The notes under the pieces: generated by a model
The model's database searches: none
Told to the model about the DNA's origin: nothing
The model's input: only the letters and a program-made list of their open reading frames with translations
Source: Heliocidaris tuberculata
Taxonomy: Eukaryota > Echinodermata > Echinoidea > Camarodonta > Echinometridae
Assembly (NCBI GenBank): GCA_025618425.1
Contig: CM046842.1
Coordinates: 33,741,885 to 33,805,884 of the forward strand
Length of the DNA: 64,000 nucleotides
Direction of reading: 5' to 3'
Part shown: piece after piece, positions 34,141 through 48,200 of the stretch
How the letters are laid out: the number at the start of each line of letters is the position of its first letter
How positions within the stretch are numbered: the first letter of the stretch is position 1
Translations under genes and position numbers: made by a program

Positions 34141-34660
34141 TCACTTATCCAATGAACAAGGTTATAATATAACCTTGTCCACCCAAACCAATATATGGTC
34201 ATGTTGAAAACACATATGGGCTGCCCTCTACTGCTGTACTACTGCCAGCAACAATAAACAAGTGCAGATTTCCTCTCTCTTCACAGAGAGGGCAGCAGTG
34301 CAGTAGAATCAATTAGTCTCAGCAGAAAAATAGAATGAACGCAAAATTTAATTTTGCTTAAAATTCCATATTCCCAGAATCAGTGGTTTAGCTGGTCACC
34401 AAACAAGAGGGACTTTCACAGACAACTTGCTGGTTAGTAATGTTCTGAGTTTCACTATTTTGATCTGGTGTTTTGGCTGGATATATTACAGGTTGGAGCT
34501 GCAATGCTGCATAGTTTCAAGAGGGGCTGAGTGGTTCAGACATATGAATGGTGTGATGTGTCGGTATTTGTAAATCAGTTTGATTAATCAAATGCCAATT
34601 TTTAGTGAATGTTGGTGACTTTTTTGCAGTGGTGTTTGAAATTGTTGGGGTGTATGACAT

Positions 34661-35161
34661 TAGTGCTGGTATCGACACGCCTGATGTCGCCACTATGGCG
34701 ACAAAAGTACTGGTTTTGGACTTTGCCGACATGTTGACACGCATGCTCCGATGGCGACATGTCGCTGCGTATCTAGCTGCGACGACCGGTATACATTACG
34801 TACATGTACATGCCTAGATATGCGACACTAGCTGACTCGCACCGCATGACTTTCATTAATGCTTGATAAATTGGATCATACAAAACAAATTTTGGGGCAA
34901 ATAGTTGACAGTGTGCATCTTTGAGAACTGTAAGTGAGTATGACTGCGAGTGTGAGCCCGTGAGGACATAGTGCATGTATTCCATGTAAAGCTCTTGTGA
35001 ATTTGTGTTGGGTAACTCTGGTTTAATAGTGTACGGTCACTACGGGAGCGACCTGAGTTTAGACTTGTTTGACTCATGTCCAGATGTCGACACATGTCGA
35101 CATTGGCGTTAATTTTATTGCGACATGGCGACATAGATTTTCCATGCCGATACCAGCACTA
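34661..35161. mobile_element. 501 bp hAT-like non-autonomous element
   Basis: Perfect 14 bp inverted ends TAGTGCTGGTATCG and CGATACCAGCACTA, flanked by the 8 bp direct repeat TATGACAT (34653-34660 and 35162-35169). This fits hAT insertion. The interior repeats GGCGACAT and ATGTCGACA motifs near both ends. The surrounding sequence resembles 32210-32340, which lacks the element and supports the boundaries. Confidence 0.9.
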
Positions 35162-35169
35162 TATGACAT

Positions 35170-36270
35170 ACATGAAGTCCGAGTGTACACATGAAGTATA
35201 GAAATGTCACTATGAGTGTAATCGATATAATGTTAAATCTAGAGCTAGATCTAAGTGATTAAGTTTCATTTCATTTCAAAATAATCTAACACACGTGGTA
35301 GCTCCGTATAAATTGTGCGATGCCACTGTCTTATACCGCGGAGGTACATGTAAATGCAGGGACCAGGGTGCTCCGCCTCCGATGTCTGATGCTGGCTCAA
35401 GCCACAGGGATTTCAATCAGCACGCATGCGAACTCCCCATTGGCTCTATACATGCGGCCAAAAATTACTGCCGCTTTGCAGAAACTGCCTCCAAGACGAC
35501 GCAAATGGAAATAAATAGATCTGTTGCCTTGCTAATTCTAATTTTTTCCCCAGGATTTTCTTTTATTGAGACAGTGACAATATGGCCGGGGTTCCATGAT
35601 TTGAGAGAGAAGTGAAAATAATTCTGAAATAAAGAGTCCTGCAATTGGATTTTGTCTCAAGTGGTTGCAAACCCCCTCCCTTCGTCTACCTTGCATTTGA
35701 TGGAGTCAGAATTATCTTGACCTTTGACCTTTGAAACACTGTACGTACACTGTGCCTACATGTACATGTAGGTTTAACATTAGATCTACATGTGCCTACA
35801 TGTAAGTTTAACAATAGATCTGTAGATCTAGATAGTTGTCAAATCACCTGCCCAATGGTTTGTGTCCATATATTTCCCACTAAAATATGGAGATGGTCTA
35901 GAGTGACGTACCATTAGGAGTAGGGTTAGTGTGGGGGCGGTACTTGTACAATGTACATTATGGAACTCTTTTCGTTTTCTCAAGTGCATGTAGATCTTTT
36001 TTGAGCTGTGCCTGAGATATTATTGCACAAAAGCTTAAGCAATGGAATCGCAGGTGGGTTATTCTAATATTTTTATTAGTAGATCTAACTGTAGACCCTC
36101 TTTGATATCATCTGCAATTTAATGTTTGTGAGCTAGTTTTGTTGTTGTTGATAGTTCTGTATTGCAATCTAAATGTCAAAATTTGACATTATATCTGGAA
36201 TTCCTCTTTCATTTTGCTGTAAATTTATCTTTCTTACTTCTCTTCCCCCCCTTCAGACTGATACCCCAAA
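35170..36270. promoter_or_regulatory. DNAAF1: 5' flank and likely untranslated leader of DNAAF1
   Basis: A pyrimidine tract plus CAG at 36245-36256 lies 14 bases before the first coding ATG, so the leader is probably spliced. A possible donor is GCAG|GTGGGT at 36053/36054. An ATG at 36042 before that donor would not join in frame to 36271, so it is at best an upstream reading frame. I see no TATA box I would defend. GTACATGTA-rich palindromes occur at 35755-35770. Confidence 0.4.
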
Positions 36271-39200
36271 ATGCCAACTATTGTTGAGATAACAGATGAA
36301 GAACCTCCTGTAGATCAGGCACCAGTCTTTGTGACTGAGGTCAAAACCGGTTCCACAGAGCCAGCTGGAAAGAAAATTGGCAAACTAGTTTCCAGTGAGT
36401 CGACGGATGCAGCAGATGCAGTGAAACTGGAGAGGGTTCCTGGAGAAGAGGGTGTGGATGGCTTGCTGGAGCTTGATGGACCAGGAGGAGATGGGCAAGA
36501 TGGAGGAGGAGGAGGAGGAGGAGGAGGAGGAGGAGGAGAGATGATGGAGGAAGAACCGAAAATGTTGAAGGTGAGATACGTACATGAACATGTATGTGGG
36601 TGTACGTGAATGCAGCCTTCGCACCAGTACATAACCTCCTTGGTGTTGATACCAAGGGTGAGGAATTTCAGAAAATAAAAACCATGTGTAGATTCCCCCA
36701 ACAAGGGTACCGACAAGGGTAATAAATCAGTTCAATGCCTACTTTCAATCTCTAAAGTTGTTTTGGTCCTCCCAGACCACCTCCCTGGGATGTCATGGGG
36801 CTGCCACATTTCACTCAATATGGACCAATAAATGTGTCGATGCATACTTTCTTCCTGCAAAATTGCTTTGGTCTTGTCAGATCACCCCCCTGGGATTCGT
36901 TAAAGCCATATTTCTGCCAATTTGAACCATGCGTAAACCTTTTTTGTGCCGAGAAGCCTGTGTGAATGAGTGAATTAATTTATTGAACATGTACTGAAAT
37001 AACCATAATGTATACGAGTCATTTAGAATATAACAATAACACACCCAATGTAACAAAATGTATCAGTGAGTAAACAATTATAGGTACATTGTAACATACT
37101 GATTCTTGTATGTTATTGCCGTGACATTAAAAATACAATTAGCTTTCAGACTGGCTTTCATATTGTACCGAAGCAATCGGTCTGTCACTACTATATTTTC
37201 AAGGTGCATGCGTTTCAGCAAATTTTTAACATTTTTCCTCAGTTAACATTATCAAGCCCCTAAATTCTTGATCTGCTACATTATGGAACTATTCAAAATA
37301 AACTCACTCCTGAAATGCTTTTTTATTCCCACAAACTCAAGCTTAACTTTCCTCTGTCTATCTTTATCAGGACCACGATCAATCAAGCAAGAAGGAGAGG
37401 AGCAGAAAAGAGGAGGAGGAAAAGGAGACTGACTCTCAGGTTCCTGAGGACGATAACAGATATCCAAGGTTAGCAGTCTATACTGTATGTGTCAAATATG
37501 AATCCCTTCTGTGACAACCAGCCTTCTCGCCAGTACATAAGACCCTTGTGTAGATTCAACTGCATTACGAAATGGGCTATCATTATGAAAGAACTTTCTC
37601 AAAAGTGACGTTTTGTATCAATGTGTTTCATCGATAAGTTTGGTAAACACTTCTTCCATGGAAACAAAGTTCACAATATAGGGCCCTGTAACACAAAGGT
37701 TTATAATCAATTGCAAAATGCCATTGGCCAATTAGGATCATTGTTGCATGCACATATTGTTCAAAATACTGACCATTAACCAATCAGAATTGTTGTAAAT
37801 ATGTAGTTGAATGCAAACCTCTCTGTTACGGGGCCCAGGTTACTGTGTCTGCTTCAGCAAGAAATATATAATTTTTTAGTACTAACTCATTGTTCAACCC
37901 TAAAGATCCTGGGCACCAAATGCCATCCGTGGCAAAGACGGGGTCAATAACCTCAAAGGAAGGGAAATGCATGTATAGCATGGGATATGTTTCCTGTTGA
38001 TCCACCAACAGGTGTATGTCGTAGAGGATGTTGAGACGTTGATGTCCTACCCACTATACAAATAATTGATGTAAAATTGTTGTCTCACTATGTTGAAGTG
38101 ACTGCAGGAGGAGTAGTCACTGTCATATCAAGGGACTTTTCATCTCTTTTATAAACCAAAAATGAAATTGATTTGCTGTCTTGGGCACATGCCAGTTTCA
38201 AGAAAAATGATGTAATTATCTATGGGAATCATGATTATTTCATAAACCTTTGTCATTGGATATGATTATTTTATCAAATAGGATAATTAAAGCCAGTGTA
38301 AAAATATGCAGGGAGGTTAGTATTAAGTACTGATGAGGGCTTCCCTGGGTAAAGAAAACATATTTTTTAATTATTATTATTATTATTATTATCAATATTT
38401 ACATGTATATTCCTGATAACAGATTTATTTGACTTTGATACAGGACACATTTACCTCCATCTCAAGTTATCTTAGGTTTAGTATTCAATGGAATGATATG
38501 ATACAGTAACAAATTTACGCTGTTGAGAATTTGCATGCATTGTTAAATAAGAATTTGCATACAATATTATAAGAATTTTGTCACTTAGTAACTATGTGGC
38601 TTACCTGGACATCTTTTCTTTTTCTTTTTTTGATCCTGGACTTTTTACACAGAATGACAGAGAAAGCACTAAGGGATATCTGTAAGCAACATGATCTCTA
38701 CCGAACACCAGAACTCAATGATGTCCTCTATCTCCATTACAAAGGTTACACATCCTTTTATAATGCAGTTTGTAGTAAAAAAAAAAAAAAAAAAAAAGAA
38801 GTTCGAAAATGTCAAAAATGCCCCAAATATCCAAAAAATTTGGTAAGGTCCTATACTGCAAACATTTGGAATAGGGTGATTCCTTATATATATCACACAT
38901 TAGGAAAGCTTTTTTTTTTGTGCCCATTGATTCACCATGAAGCTAGAATACTTCTCAACATAAGTGGCTATGCTTTTTTTACGCTGAACTCAATTTTAAC
39001 AAACATTGTTATGGTTGATAGGAGACATACATGTAGTTTCTCACTTCTGGTATGTCACAAAAATTGCCCCAACTCCATGGAATGACCCAATATAGTTGGG
39101 GACTTGTAGGGTATGTGGTTTTCAGCCAGTTTTTGCTCAGTTATGTTTACCTTATTCTGGCCTAAACTATACCATACATATTTTGTTTACATTTACCTGG

Positions 39201-42200
39201 CATAAACTATACCACAACTTATGCTGATGGCATGTTATCAGTGCACAATGATTTTAGCATCATTTTCTCATCATGACAATTTTAGATGAGCAGGATAGGC
39301 AACAAGTACTCAAATTTTGCTTTAAATTATCTCTCTCTTCTGTAGGCTACACTCGTATTGAAGGCCTTGACAAGTACACTGGACTGAAGGCCCTCTACCT
39401 CGAATGCAACGGATTCCGCAAGATAGAGAACCTTGATCATCAGACAGAGCTGCGCTGCCTCTACCTGCAGCAGAACATTATCAGCAGGATCGACAACCTG
39501 CAGAATATGGTGAACCTCGATACGCTGAATGTCTGCCATAATCATATCACCAGGATAGAGAATATAGGTAAGGCATCTGAAGAGCTCAGTTCCTAAATCT
39601 CATTACTCTCTCTTTCTCACTCTCTCTCTCTCTCTCTTGCCACTATCCAGAGATTTTACAAAAGCTGAACACACTCCAGATCACTCATAACAGACTTGCT
39701 ACAGCAGAAGATTTGATAGAGCTCTAGGACTGTCCCAATCTCAGTGTCTTTAATCTTAATCTTAATATCAGTCTCAATCCCAATCTCATTCTCAACTGCA
39801 ATGTTATTCTCAATCTCGGTATCAGTCTAAATCTCATTCCTCTCCCATTCTCCACTCTTCAGCTTGTTTACAGAAGCTGAACACCCTTCAGATCACCCAT
39901 AACAGACTGACCACGGCTGAGGACCTGATGGAACTCAAGGACTGTCCCAATCTCAGTGTCGTAGATCTCTCCCATAACCGTATCAATGACCCCAAGGTCA
40001 TAGAGGTCTTTGCAGCTATGCCTATCCTAGTAAGTCACCTACATTGTATGATAGTATTTGCTCCTTCCTTTCCAGCAACTTATCGAGCAGTTGTCATAAA
40101 AGAGCTTTCAAGAGATAAAGTTTCACTCGAAATGCCTTGTTCCTTGGTGAATCAGGCTTAGAATTAATTTTAATGTCAACTCATTCACGTAAGCTTTAAT
40201 CCAGGTGCCACCTGGTTGCCTTAAAGACCCCAACTGAAGCAAATACAACCATAGATCGATGAAAAGCTGAGTAGACGTAGAATACAAATACATGTGGGTA
40301 AACATCATTTTCCTTTCAATAATCCACAAAAAGCAGAAAGAACACCTCACTGTCCGCCCCCTCCCAGTTACGTAATAACAAGGGTTCGCTCGGCCGATAC
40401 ACTTATGACGTCATCTCGTGTAGACAACTCTGTGGCTGGCGCACGTAGCGGCGCGTAAACAATGGACAGTGAATAGCTTTTGTACAATAGCCAGTTACTT
40501 TTGTGGGCGGAGTTTGTCAAGTTTTGTGAAAGCTTTGATAGCTGTATAACACCCAAAAATACAAATCGAGAAAATGTCAACAACATACATGTATCTATAG
40601 TCTACATTAAAGTTATAACTTAGGTCTTAACAAGAGAAATGCAAACAGAAAATAAGTATTGAAATCTAACAATTTGTTATCGAGTTATGCCATCATTGCC
40701 ATATTGTGACAGGTTTGATTTACATGTCCCATTCCTGCTGCATAAGCAAATTAAGTCCTCTATCAAGATTTTCAACAGAAAATTGAAGAAAAAAATTGTG
40801 ACTTTCTTAATCTGACAGACACTGCCTTGGGTTTTTTGAGAGGGAATGAGACATGAGAGAGGTTTTCGTGCCCAGAACTCAGAAGAAAAATTTTCATGGA
40901 GTCAGAGTTCATCCCGAAATCAGTTATCATCTATAGCACTGCAGTTTGATTATTTTTATAACATTTCAGACTTCAGAGGCTCTCCTCCTATAAATTTCAG
41001 GGATTCTGTGAAGCTAGAAGCAGTCTCAGTGGGAAATATCTCTGAAACCATACAATGTAGAGTAGACTTATTTACCTAAAAAAAAACATGGTAGAATTCC
41101 ATTATTATGAGTTTCCAAATCATTAATCAATAGTCAGTTAGTGTCTTTAAAGAAAACTAGGAATGTGTTGTAACCAAATTTTACCAGGGTAAACTGCTGC
41201 CTTAGAACTAGAAATTAGAGCTCGAGTCATCGAGAAAAATAAATGGAACTCGTCCGCAGCGCAGTCAAGAGGCACAGCTCCATACGCAGTAACGCTAGAC
41301 CCTGGCCGAGCGAGACGCGGAGCAAGCCGTCTTATCGAGACATTCGCGCAGCTCAGCTCAGCTGAGCCTGCGCTGGGCCAAACACTCAAGACGCCTATAA
41401 TGTGTGTTTTGGTTACAAAATAATAGCAGCTGCTGTAACTTCGGTTTTCATTTCTGTAACAATGTAAGATGCAATTGAATACTTTGAAACACCATATCTT
41501 CCATTGTAATGCATGAATGACTTCCAAATCAAGAAAAAAAAAAAACACCACGTACATTTCGCATGCAGACTTGGATCATATGATTGGGACGTCTACACGA
41601 AATGACGTCATAAATTTCGACCCCCCGCAGGCCTGTGATTATACTCGACGGCTGCCCATTTCCAAGCCCTCCAATCCAAAGATTTGAGATGCTCTTACTC
41701 CTCCCGCAGGCAATGAAAGCTCATGAAGCTTGCATTGTTATATTCAGAGAATAAACAGCTTTCTGTAGATATGTAATTTGTCTATTCCATTTTTGGCTTC
41801 GGTTGGGGTCTTTAAGGCCACCGCACACCTTACGATCGGTCTGCGATCCGATTTGTGAAATAAATCGCGGCATTAAATATTGGCATTTTAACAAATGAAA
41901 TCTACCCTATTCAGGTTCTGAAAAGTAATATGAATACTAAACATAGGGTTTGGGTGAGCTGTCAGCTCTCTACAGGGAATAAGGGCAAAATTAGTTTCAA
42001 ATCGTAGGCATTCGTACGATTTTTGTGACGTCACTACGACTCGGAGCAGATTTGGCCATTCCACCGACTAGATAACTCGGCAAAGGCCGTATTAATCGAT
42101 TTTGCTATCTGTATGACTATTCAGACCTTCAATCAAAAAATATTTTTCGTATTTAGATGATTTGTCAAATGATATTTATATAATATTGAATGGCCTTGAG

Positions 42201-45200
42201 TGGGATACAAGGATATATCGCACGAGCTATGAGCATATTTCACGAGTCGGCAAGACGAGTGAAATATTTTCAAAGCGAGTACGATATATCCTTGTGTCCC
42301 ACGAAAGAAAAGCCATTCAATATTATTATTATTAATTGTATGATACCTAGTTCATCAATTTTCACCATTACATGTCTTTATGTTTTTGTATTGACTTCGA
42401 CATAAAACACAGGTAGAAACTTTTTTTTTGGTCCTTACCCAAGGCCAAGTATCTTGCAAGAGCTGCGCGCATACATCCATTGTCTTAACCTTTGCGTATT
42501 TAAGCGCGTATTCACTTTTTTACGCGTCACGCGCACCCCAAACCATGAGATATGAAGATATATTGCACAGTCATCCGGGTACTTTTACACAAACCATGAG
42601 ATATTGTTTTAAAATTGCACGGTCATCCGGGTACTCTTGCGCAAACCATGAGATACGCTAATTTTTCTGGTCGCCTGAAAACCCTTCATACAAATAATAA
42701 TACATTTTCTTCTGAAATCGAATCGCAGACCAATCGTAAGGTGTGTGGTGGCCTTTAGGCAATGGGCTAAGAGATTGTTCGGCAGAATTTGCTTTCCATG
42801 GCACAGAAGTGGTGGGGGGGGGGGGTTGAGATGTTTCAAAAATGTAAATGTTGTTCTGTGAGTAAAGTAAGCTGTTTCTTTCTTAAAGGCATTGATTAAC
42901 TTTGCCCAGGATTGGAAAAAAAAATCACTGTTCCAGCTAATGCTGTAATCATAATTGCAAACCTTTAGATCAGACAGGAATCGCCTGAGTTTTATAAGCT
43001 GATTGGTCGTTTATATATCAAGAAATTTACGATTGAACATTGATGTCGGGATAGAGTACCACCGAACCCGAAAGAACTCTTACGGTTGGCATACCTCGCT
43101 CTATCACAGAATACCGTACGGGCTGGAAACCTGCTCTGAAATCGCCAAGCGCTGGTGCTTGGTTTTTGTGACTGCAGCGCAGCGAAGAAGCCGAGCGACT
43201 TGCGCTAGCGATTGATCGCGATTTTCTCTTTTTTAGGATAGTAAACGGGTTCCATTTTCTCTCATACTTTCACATATCCTTAATTATATATGTAGTTAGA
43301 GGACTGCACACAATTCACTGGCATTTGAGCTGATTTTACAATTTTTCACAAAGTTAATCAATCACTTTAAAGAAAGAAGAGAGGGTATGAATGTTGTGAA
43401 GGCTGTTTTTGTCTGTAGATTCCAGTCACAGAACCCAATTGTAAAAACAAAAAATTAACACTTCTACAGTAGTGAAACTCATTGTGGATGTCCGTGGTAC
43501 CATTGGAGAACCTTTATGCTTGAAGATTCTTCAGAATTGCAGGCTTATGTTAACACCACGTGGTAGATTCATGTAGGAAGATAGGGCTTATTGTTTGCAA
43601 AAAAGAGTTTGATTTGTAGCTCTTAGTTCTTTTAAGTACTGTTATTTGGTTTAATCATCCTCATTTGTTTAATAGTCATCTGTTTTGTTTGTTTATTGCA
43701 GAGGGTATTAAATCTGATGGACAATCCAGTCATTAAACAGATCAAGAATTACCGCAAGACACTCATCCGAGATGTGGTAAGTACACTGTCTGCGGTTTGT
43801 CTCAACCCAAGATTTAAACCTCCATAAGCATAGTTAGTAGGCGCTGCATGCATAGCCTCATGTTGAATAAAAGGGCAATAAACTTCATTTCAGTCCATGG
43901 TGGAGGATTAACCATGGTTTAGACCATACACTGAATTTAAACCTCCTTTTTGAAATTGGGCCAAAGTCTTAATATTAATGTTCATGCCTGAATTTTACTA
44001 ATTTTCTTTTTTTCAGTTTCCCTTTTTCCAGGATAAAGTCCTACTATTAAATGTTCATGCCTGAATTTTACTAATTTTCTGTTTTTTCAGTTTCCCTCTC
44101 TAAATCTTAATCAAACTTGCTCTATCTACATTGTGTATCGTGTCTCACTGTTGGCCTCTTGACATGTTTTGTACAGTGGAAACTCAGTATAAAGAGGTCT
44201 GATATATTAAACAATATTCCTGATATAACAAGGTAATATTCTGGTCCCAGCTCTTTATATTCTATTGTTTTTTTAACCTGATATAATGAGATTCCTGCTG
44301 TAGCAAGGTAATTTTGATGGTCCCAGGGACCTCGTTATACTGAGTTTCCACTGTATTTTGTTTATTGAACCTCCATGATACACTTCAAAACTTTTTTCAT
44401 TTAAAATTATTTGTCTGTCCTTCTCTCAATCTGTGTGTCCGTCATTTGTCTGTTTGCCTCTGTCTATCTGCCTCTGCTAAGTACCTTCTGTTTCTCTCTG
44501 TCTAGCTCCTATTCTTGGGACATGTATATGGCTCTCTCTTTTTTTTAACCTTCACACTTTTTGATGCCAATTCTCACCCCTCCAATTGTTGCTCCAAGCT
44601 TTTACTTTTTCTCCTACTTCAAGTTTATTTTGTAATATGCAATTATGGGTCCCCTTTTTTTCCATTGTATCTCTCTCTCTCTATCCCTCTCTCTCTCTCC
44701 TTTTTGTTTACCAGTAACTGTCAATGTTGGTTCTTTCCCTACACTTATTTTCCAGTCCTCTAATTTTTCTCATTCTCTCAGCTCTCACACAGTGGTCAAT
44801 TTACATGTACATGTGTTTATTTGTTTGCTTCATTTGCAAATGAGTTCGCTATCAATTACGCAATATTGGCTTCATCCGAAAATATCTCACTCGTTCTGCT
44901 ACAGAAAAACTTGTCCATTCCCTCATTTCCTCATGCCTTGATTTCGGTAACGGCCCACTATACGACTTACCAAATTCACAAATTGCGCAATTACAAAAGC
45001 TACAAAACGCTGCTGCACGCATTGTTTCTCTGTCAAGCAAACGCAGTCACCATTACCCCTATCTTACAAAATCTCCATTGGTTGCCCGTAAAGGAAGGGA
45101 TAATTTTTAAAATCCTTCTTTTGGTCTATCACATTATTAACGGAACAGCCCCTGAATATAACAAGTCTTTATTACGTCAGTATCAACCCACACGAACCCT

Positions 45201-48200
45201 ACGATCCTCCAACTCTGGTCTTTTACATGTTCCGCTTTCTAAGAAATCTTGGGGGGAACGAGCTTTTGCTCATGCCGGACCAGCCTTGTGGAATTCACTT
45301 CCTCAGGAGCTGAAGAACTCCACCTCCTTTAAAAGCAACCTGAAATCCTAATTGTTCAATCTTGCATTTTGAAGACAGATATTTTCTCTTGTTATTCATT
45401 CTCTTTGTATAATTTTCTTTATGTTGTAAAGTGTCTTGAGCATTTAATAAAAATGGATAATGGTGCTATAGAAATCTTATGTATTATTATTGTTATTATT
45501 CTTCCCCCTATTATCTCATTTATATCATATTTCTATTTTCCTTCTTTTTTCAACAGAAAAACTTGACCTACCTCGATGACCGACCCGTATTTCCTAAAGA
45601 AAAAGCATGTACTCTGGCATGGTGAGTAGTTGTTTTAACTCGTTCACTCCTGAATTCTCACATCCCTCGAGGTCTATTACAGAGAAACCTAGGCAGCATT
45701 TCGTTAAACCGTCATAAGTACAAGTTCGCAGACATCCCATTGAAACGCGTGTCTTAAAATTAACATGTGTTCAGTGAGATGTCGGTGAATTTGTACTTAT
45801 GACAGTTCGATGAAATGATGCCCTGGTTCCAGCCTATAGTCTAAATACTCTTTAAAACAATTTATATCTATTCGTGAAAAGTAGGGAACAGTGTGCCTGG
45901 CTCAGCAAGTGTAAATTTTTTATTGCTAAAGCCATAGAAGTAAGGTGTAGGTCCCCATATATTCTGGATCAATGGTCAGTGAAATCAGAGGGGACCCATC
46001 TCCAAAATAATTTTCCTCTATATGTTTTAGGCTCCAGTTTTAAACATTACTTCTGGGAAGAGGTATTACACAGTTTAATTTCTAAATAAGGGTAAAGTGA
46101 TTGTTGGCACGAGCACACATAAATTCACTGCACATTATTTTCCGTGCGGGCCTTGGTTATATGACACCAGGGGGGTGTTTCATTGAATGTCTTGTCAGTG
46201 ATTTTTACCGACAAATTTGCTCTCAGCCAATGAGATGCAAGGATTTCAGTAGCTTATAACAGTTATTGCAACTTGTCATTGATGACCAGTTTTATGAAAC
46301 AGGGCCCTGCTCGGCAGTCGATATCCTAAACTCACCAAAGTCTTAGCTTCAACCCTGGACCTGATACCAAACCTAACCCTAAACCTAAACTTAACCCATT
46401 GCCTGTGGAAACCGGGTGGTACCTGTATGAACTCTATGGGAATTAGAGAATTCAGTTGTCAAGGGGTTAACTTAAAATCAATTGCAACCCCACCCATATA
46501 TCTTTAAAGGCCAAGTCCACACTAATATAAAGTTGATTTGAATAAATAGAGTAAAGTTATACAAGCATAACAGTGAAAATTTTATTGAAATCGGATGTAA
46601 AATAAGAAAGTTATGGCATTTTGAAGTTTTGCATTATTTCTTGAAACAGTGATATGCATAACATGGGCGGTATGCAAATGAGTGAACCGATGATGTCACA
46701 CACTCACTTTTCCTTGTGTGTTTTATTATATAAAATATATATTTCAAATTTTTGCTTCAATAATGTAAAATATGGTTTGACTACTTATGGAACATGTAAA
46801 ATCATCCTTATTGTAACTTATTTTGATACAAAGGAGAGATTCTTTATTATCACATCCATAAAAATTGAAATATTTGAAATTTCATATAATAAAATACATA
46901 AGGAAAAGTGAGTTTGTGATATCATCGGTTACTCATTTGCATATCACTGTTTCATGAAATAATGCAAAACTTCAAAATGCCGTAACTTTCTTATTTTACA
47001 TCCGATTTCAGTGAGATTTTCACTGTTATGCTTGTTTAATTTTACTCTATTTATTCAAATCAACTTGATATTAGTGTGGACTTGGCCTTTAACAAATTAA
47101 AACCAGAAGCCATAAGTGAGTTCGTAATGAGTATGTGTAGAGTGTATGAATTTCCCCCACTTGTTTTTACCCGTACCCACATCTGTTTCAGTGGATACAC
47201 TAACGGTACTTGTTTTAACACCTAAACTCACATTGGTGTGCGCATGGTGGTGCGCACTCTTTGACAGCGTATAGCGGTCATTTGTACACCTTACAAATGA
47301 CCTCTATCTGCGCATGCACACGTTGGGTGATTTCAAGTTCGGTGTTGATGTTGGTGTTGGTGTTGAGAGTGTGAATTGGGCTGCTGGTTCTAGCCCAAAC
47401 ACCGAATTCGGGTTTATGAAAATAATACCAGTCACATTATTGATAGCTCAACACCTAGTGAAGTCAATCCCAGCACCAGCTTTATTTCAGGTTCGGTGTT
47501 GTGGCTGGTGCTAGTTTTGCCCCAACACCAACACCAGCTTTCAACACCGGACTTGAATTCACCCATTGTAATTACGAACAGGATTATTGTCACCAGAGCA
47601 CTGAGCCTTGGTGTAAATGAATTTTTCTTACTTTCAGCCTTCCCTTTTGACCATGCATGTATTGGTGACAATTTTGTTGATCTGTTCTGTTGTTTGTTAG
47701 GTGGGAAGGAGGTCGTGAAGCAGAGAAAGCAGAGAGGGATCGTTGGATTAACAAAGAGAGACAGAAGATTATGGACAGTGTGGAAGGTAAGGATGATGAT
47801 GATGGTGATGGTTATGATTATTATGATTATGATGATGATGATGATGACGATGATATTGGTATAATGATGATATTGATATGATGATGGTGATAAAGATGGT
47901 GATTATGATGATGATGATGATGTTTTGCTAGGTGGGAAGTAGGTTGTGAGGCAGAGAAAGTAGATAATTTTCAATCTTAAAAGCAGTGATTTTACCTCCT
48001 ACTTTGCTGAGCTATCTAATATAAAGATGCTCAAGGCACCCAAAGGAGATGGGAACTGTATTTCTAATGGGTGTGATATAGTAGTGAAATTTTTTAAAAC
48101 TTGTGGTTGTACTTGTTGTCATTGGGGGAATTGTATGAAATGTTTTACAATGATATAATGTATTTTTATTTGTATTTCGACAGCTCTTGCTGCTATAAGG

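Noticed and set aside
35295..35615. 106-codon open frame upstream of DNAAF1
   Set aside because: No recognisable motif, splice pattern or conserved composition; probably chance in the 5' flank.
36042..36053. Upstream ATG followed by a donor-like GTGGGT as the true DNAAF1 start
   Set aside because: Splicing to the acceptor at 36256 places it out of frame with the coding exon at 36271.
39273..39345. Extension of DNAAF1 exon 4 upstream to an ATG at 39273
   Set aside because: The open frame crosses the pyrimidine tract and acceptor at 39345; exon 3 joins in phase at 39346 and matches the family.
46654..46911. 85-codon open frame
   Set aside because: It lies inside a TTAA foldback element and its composition is that of AT-rich arms.
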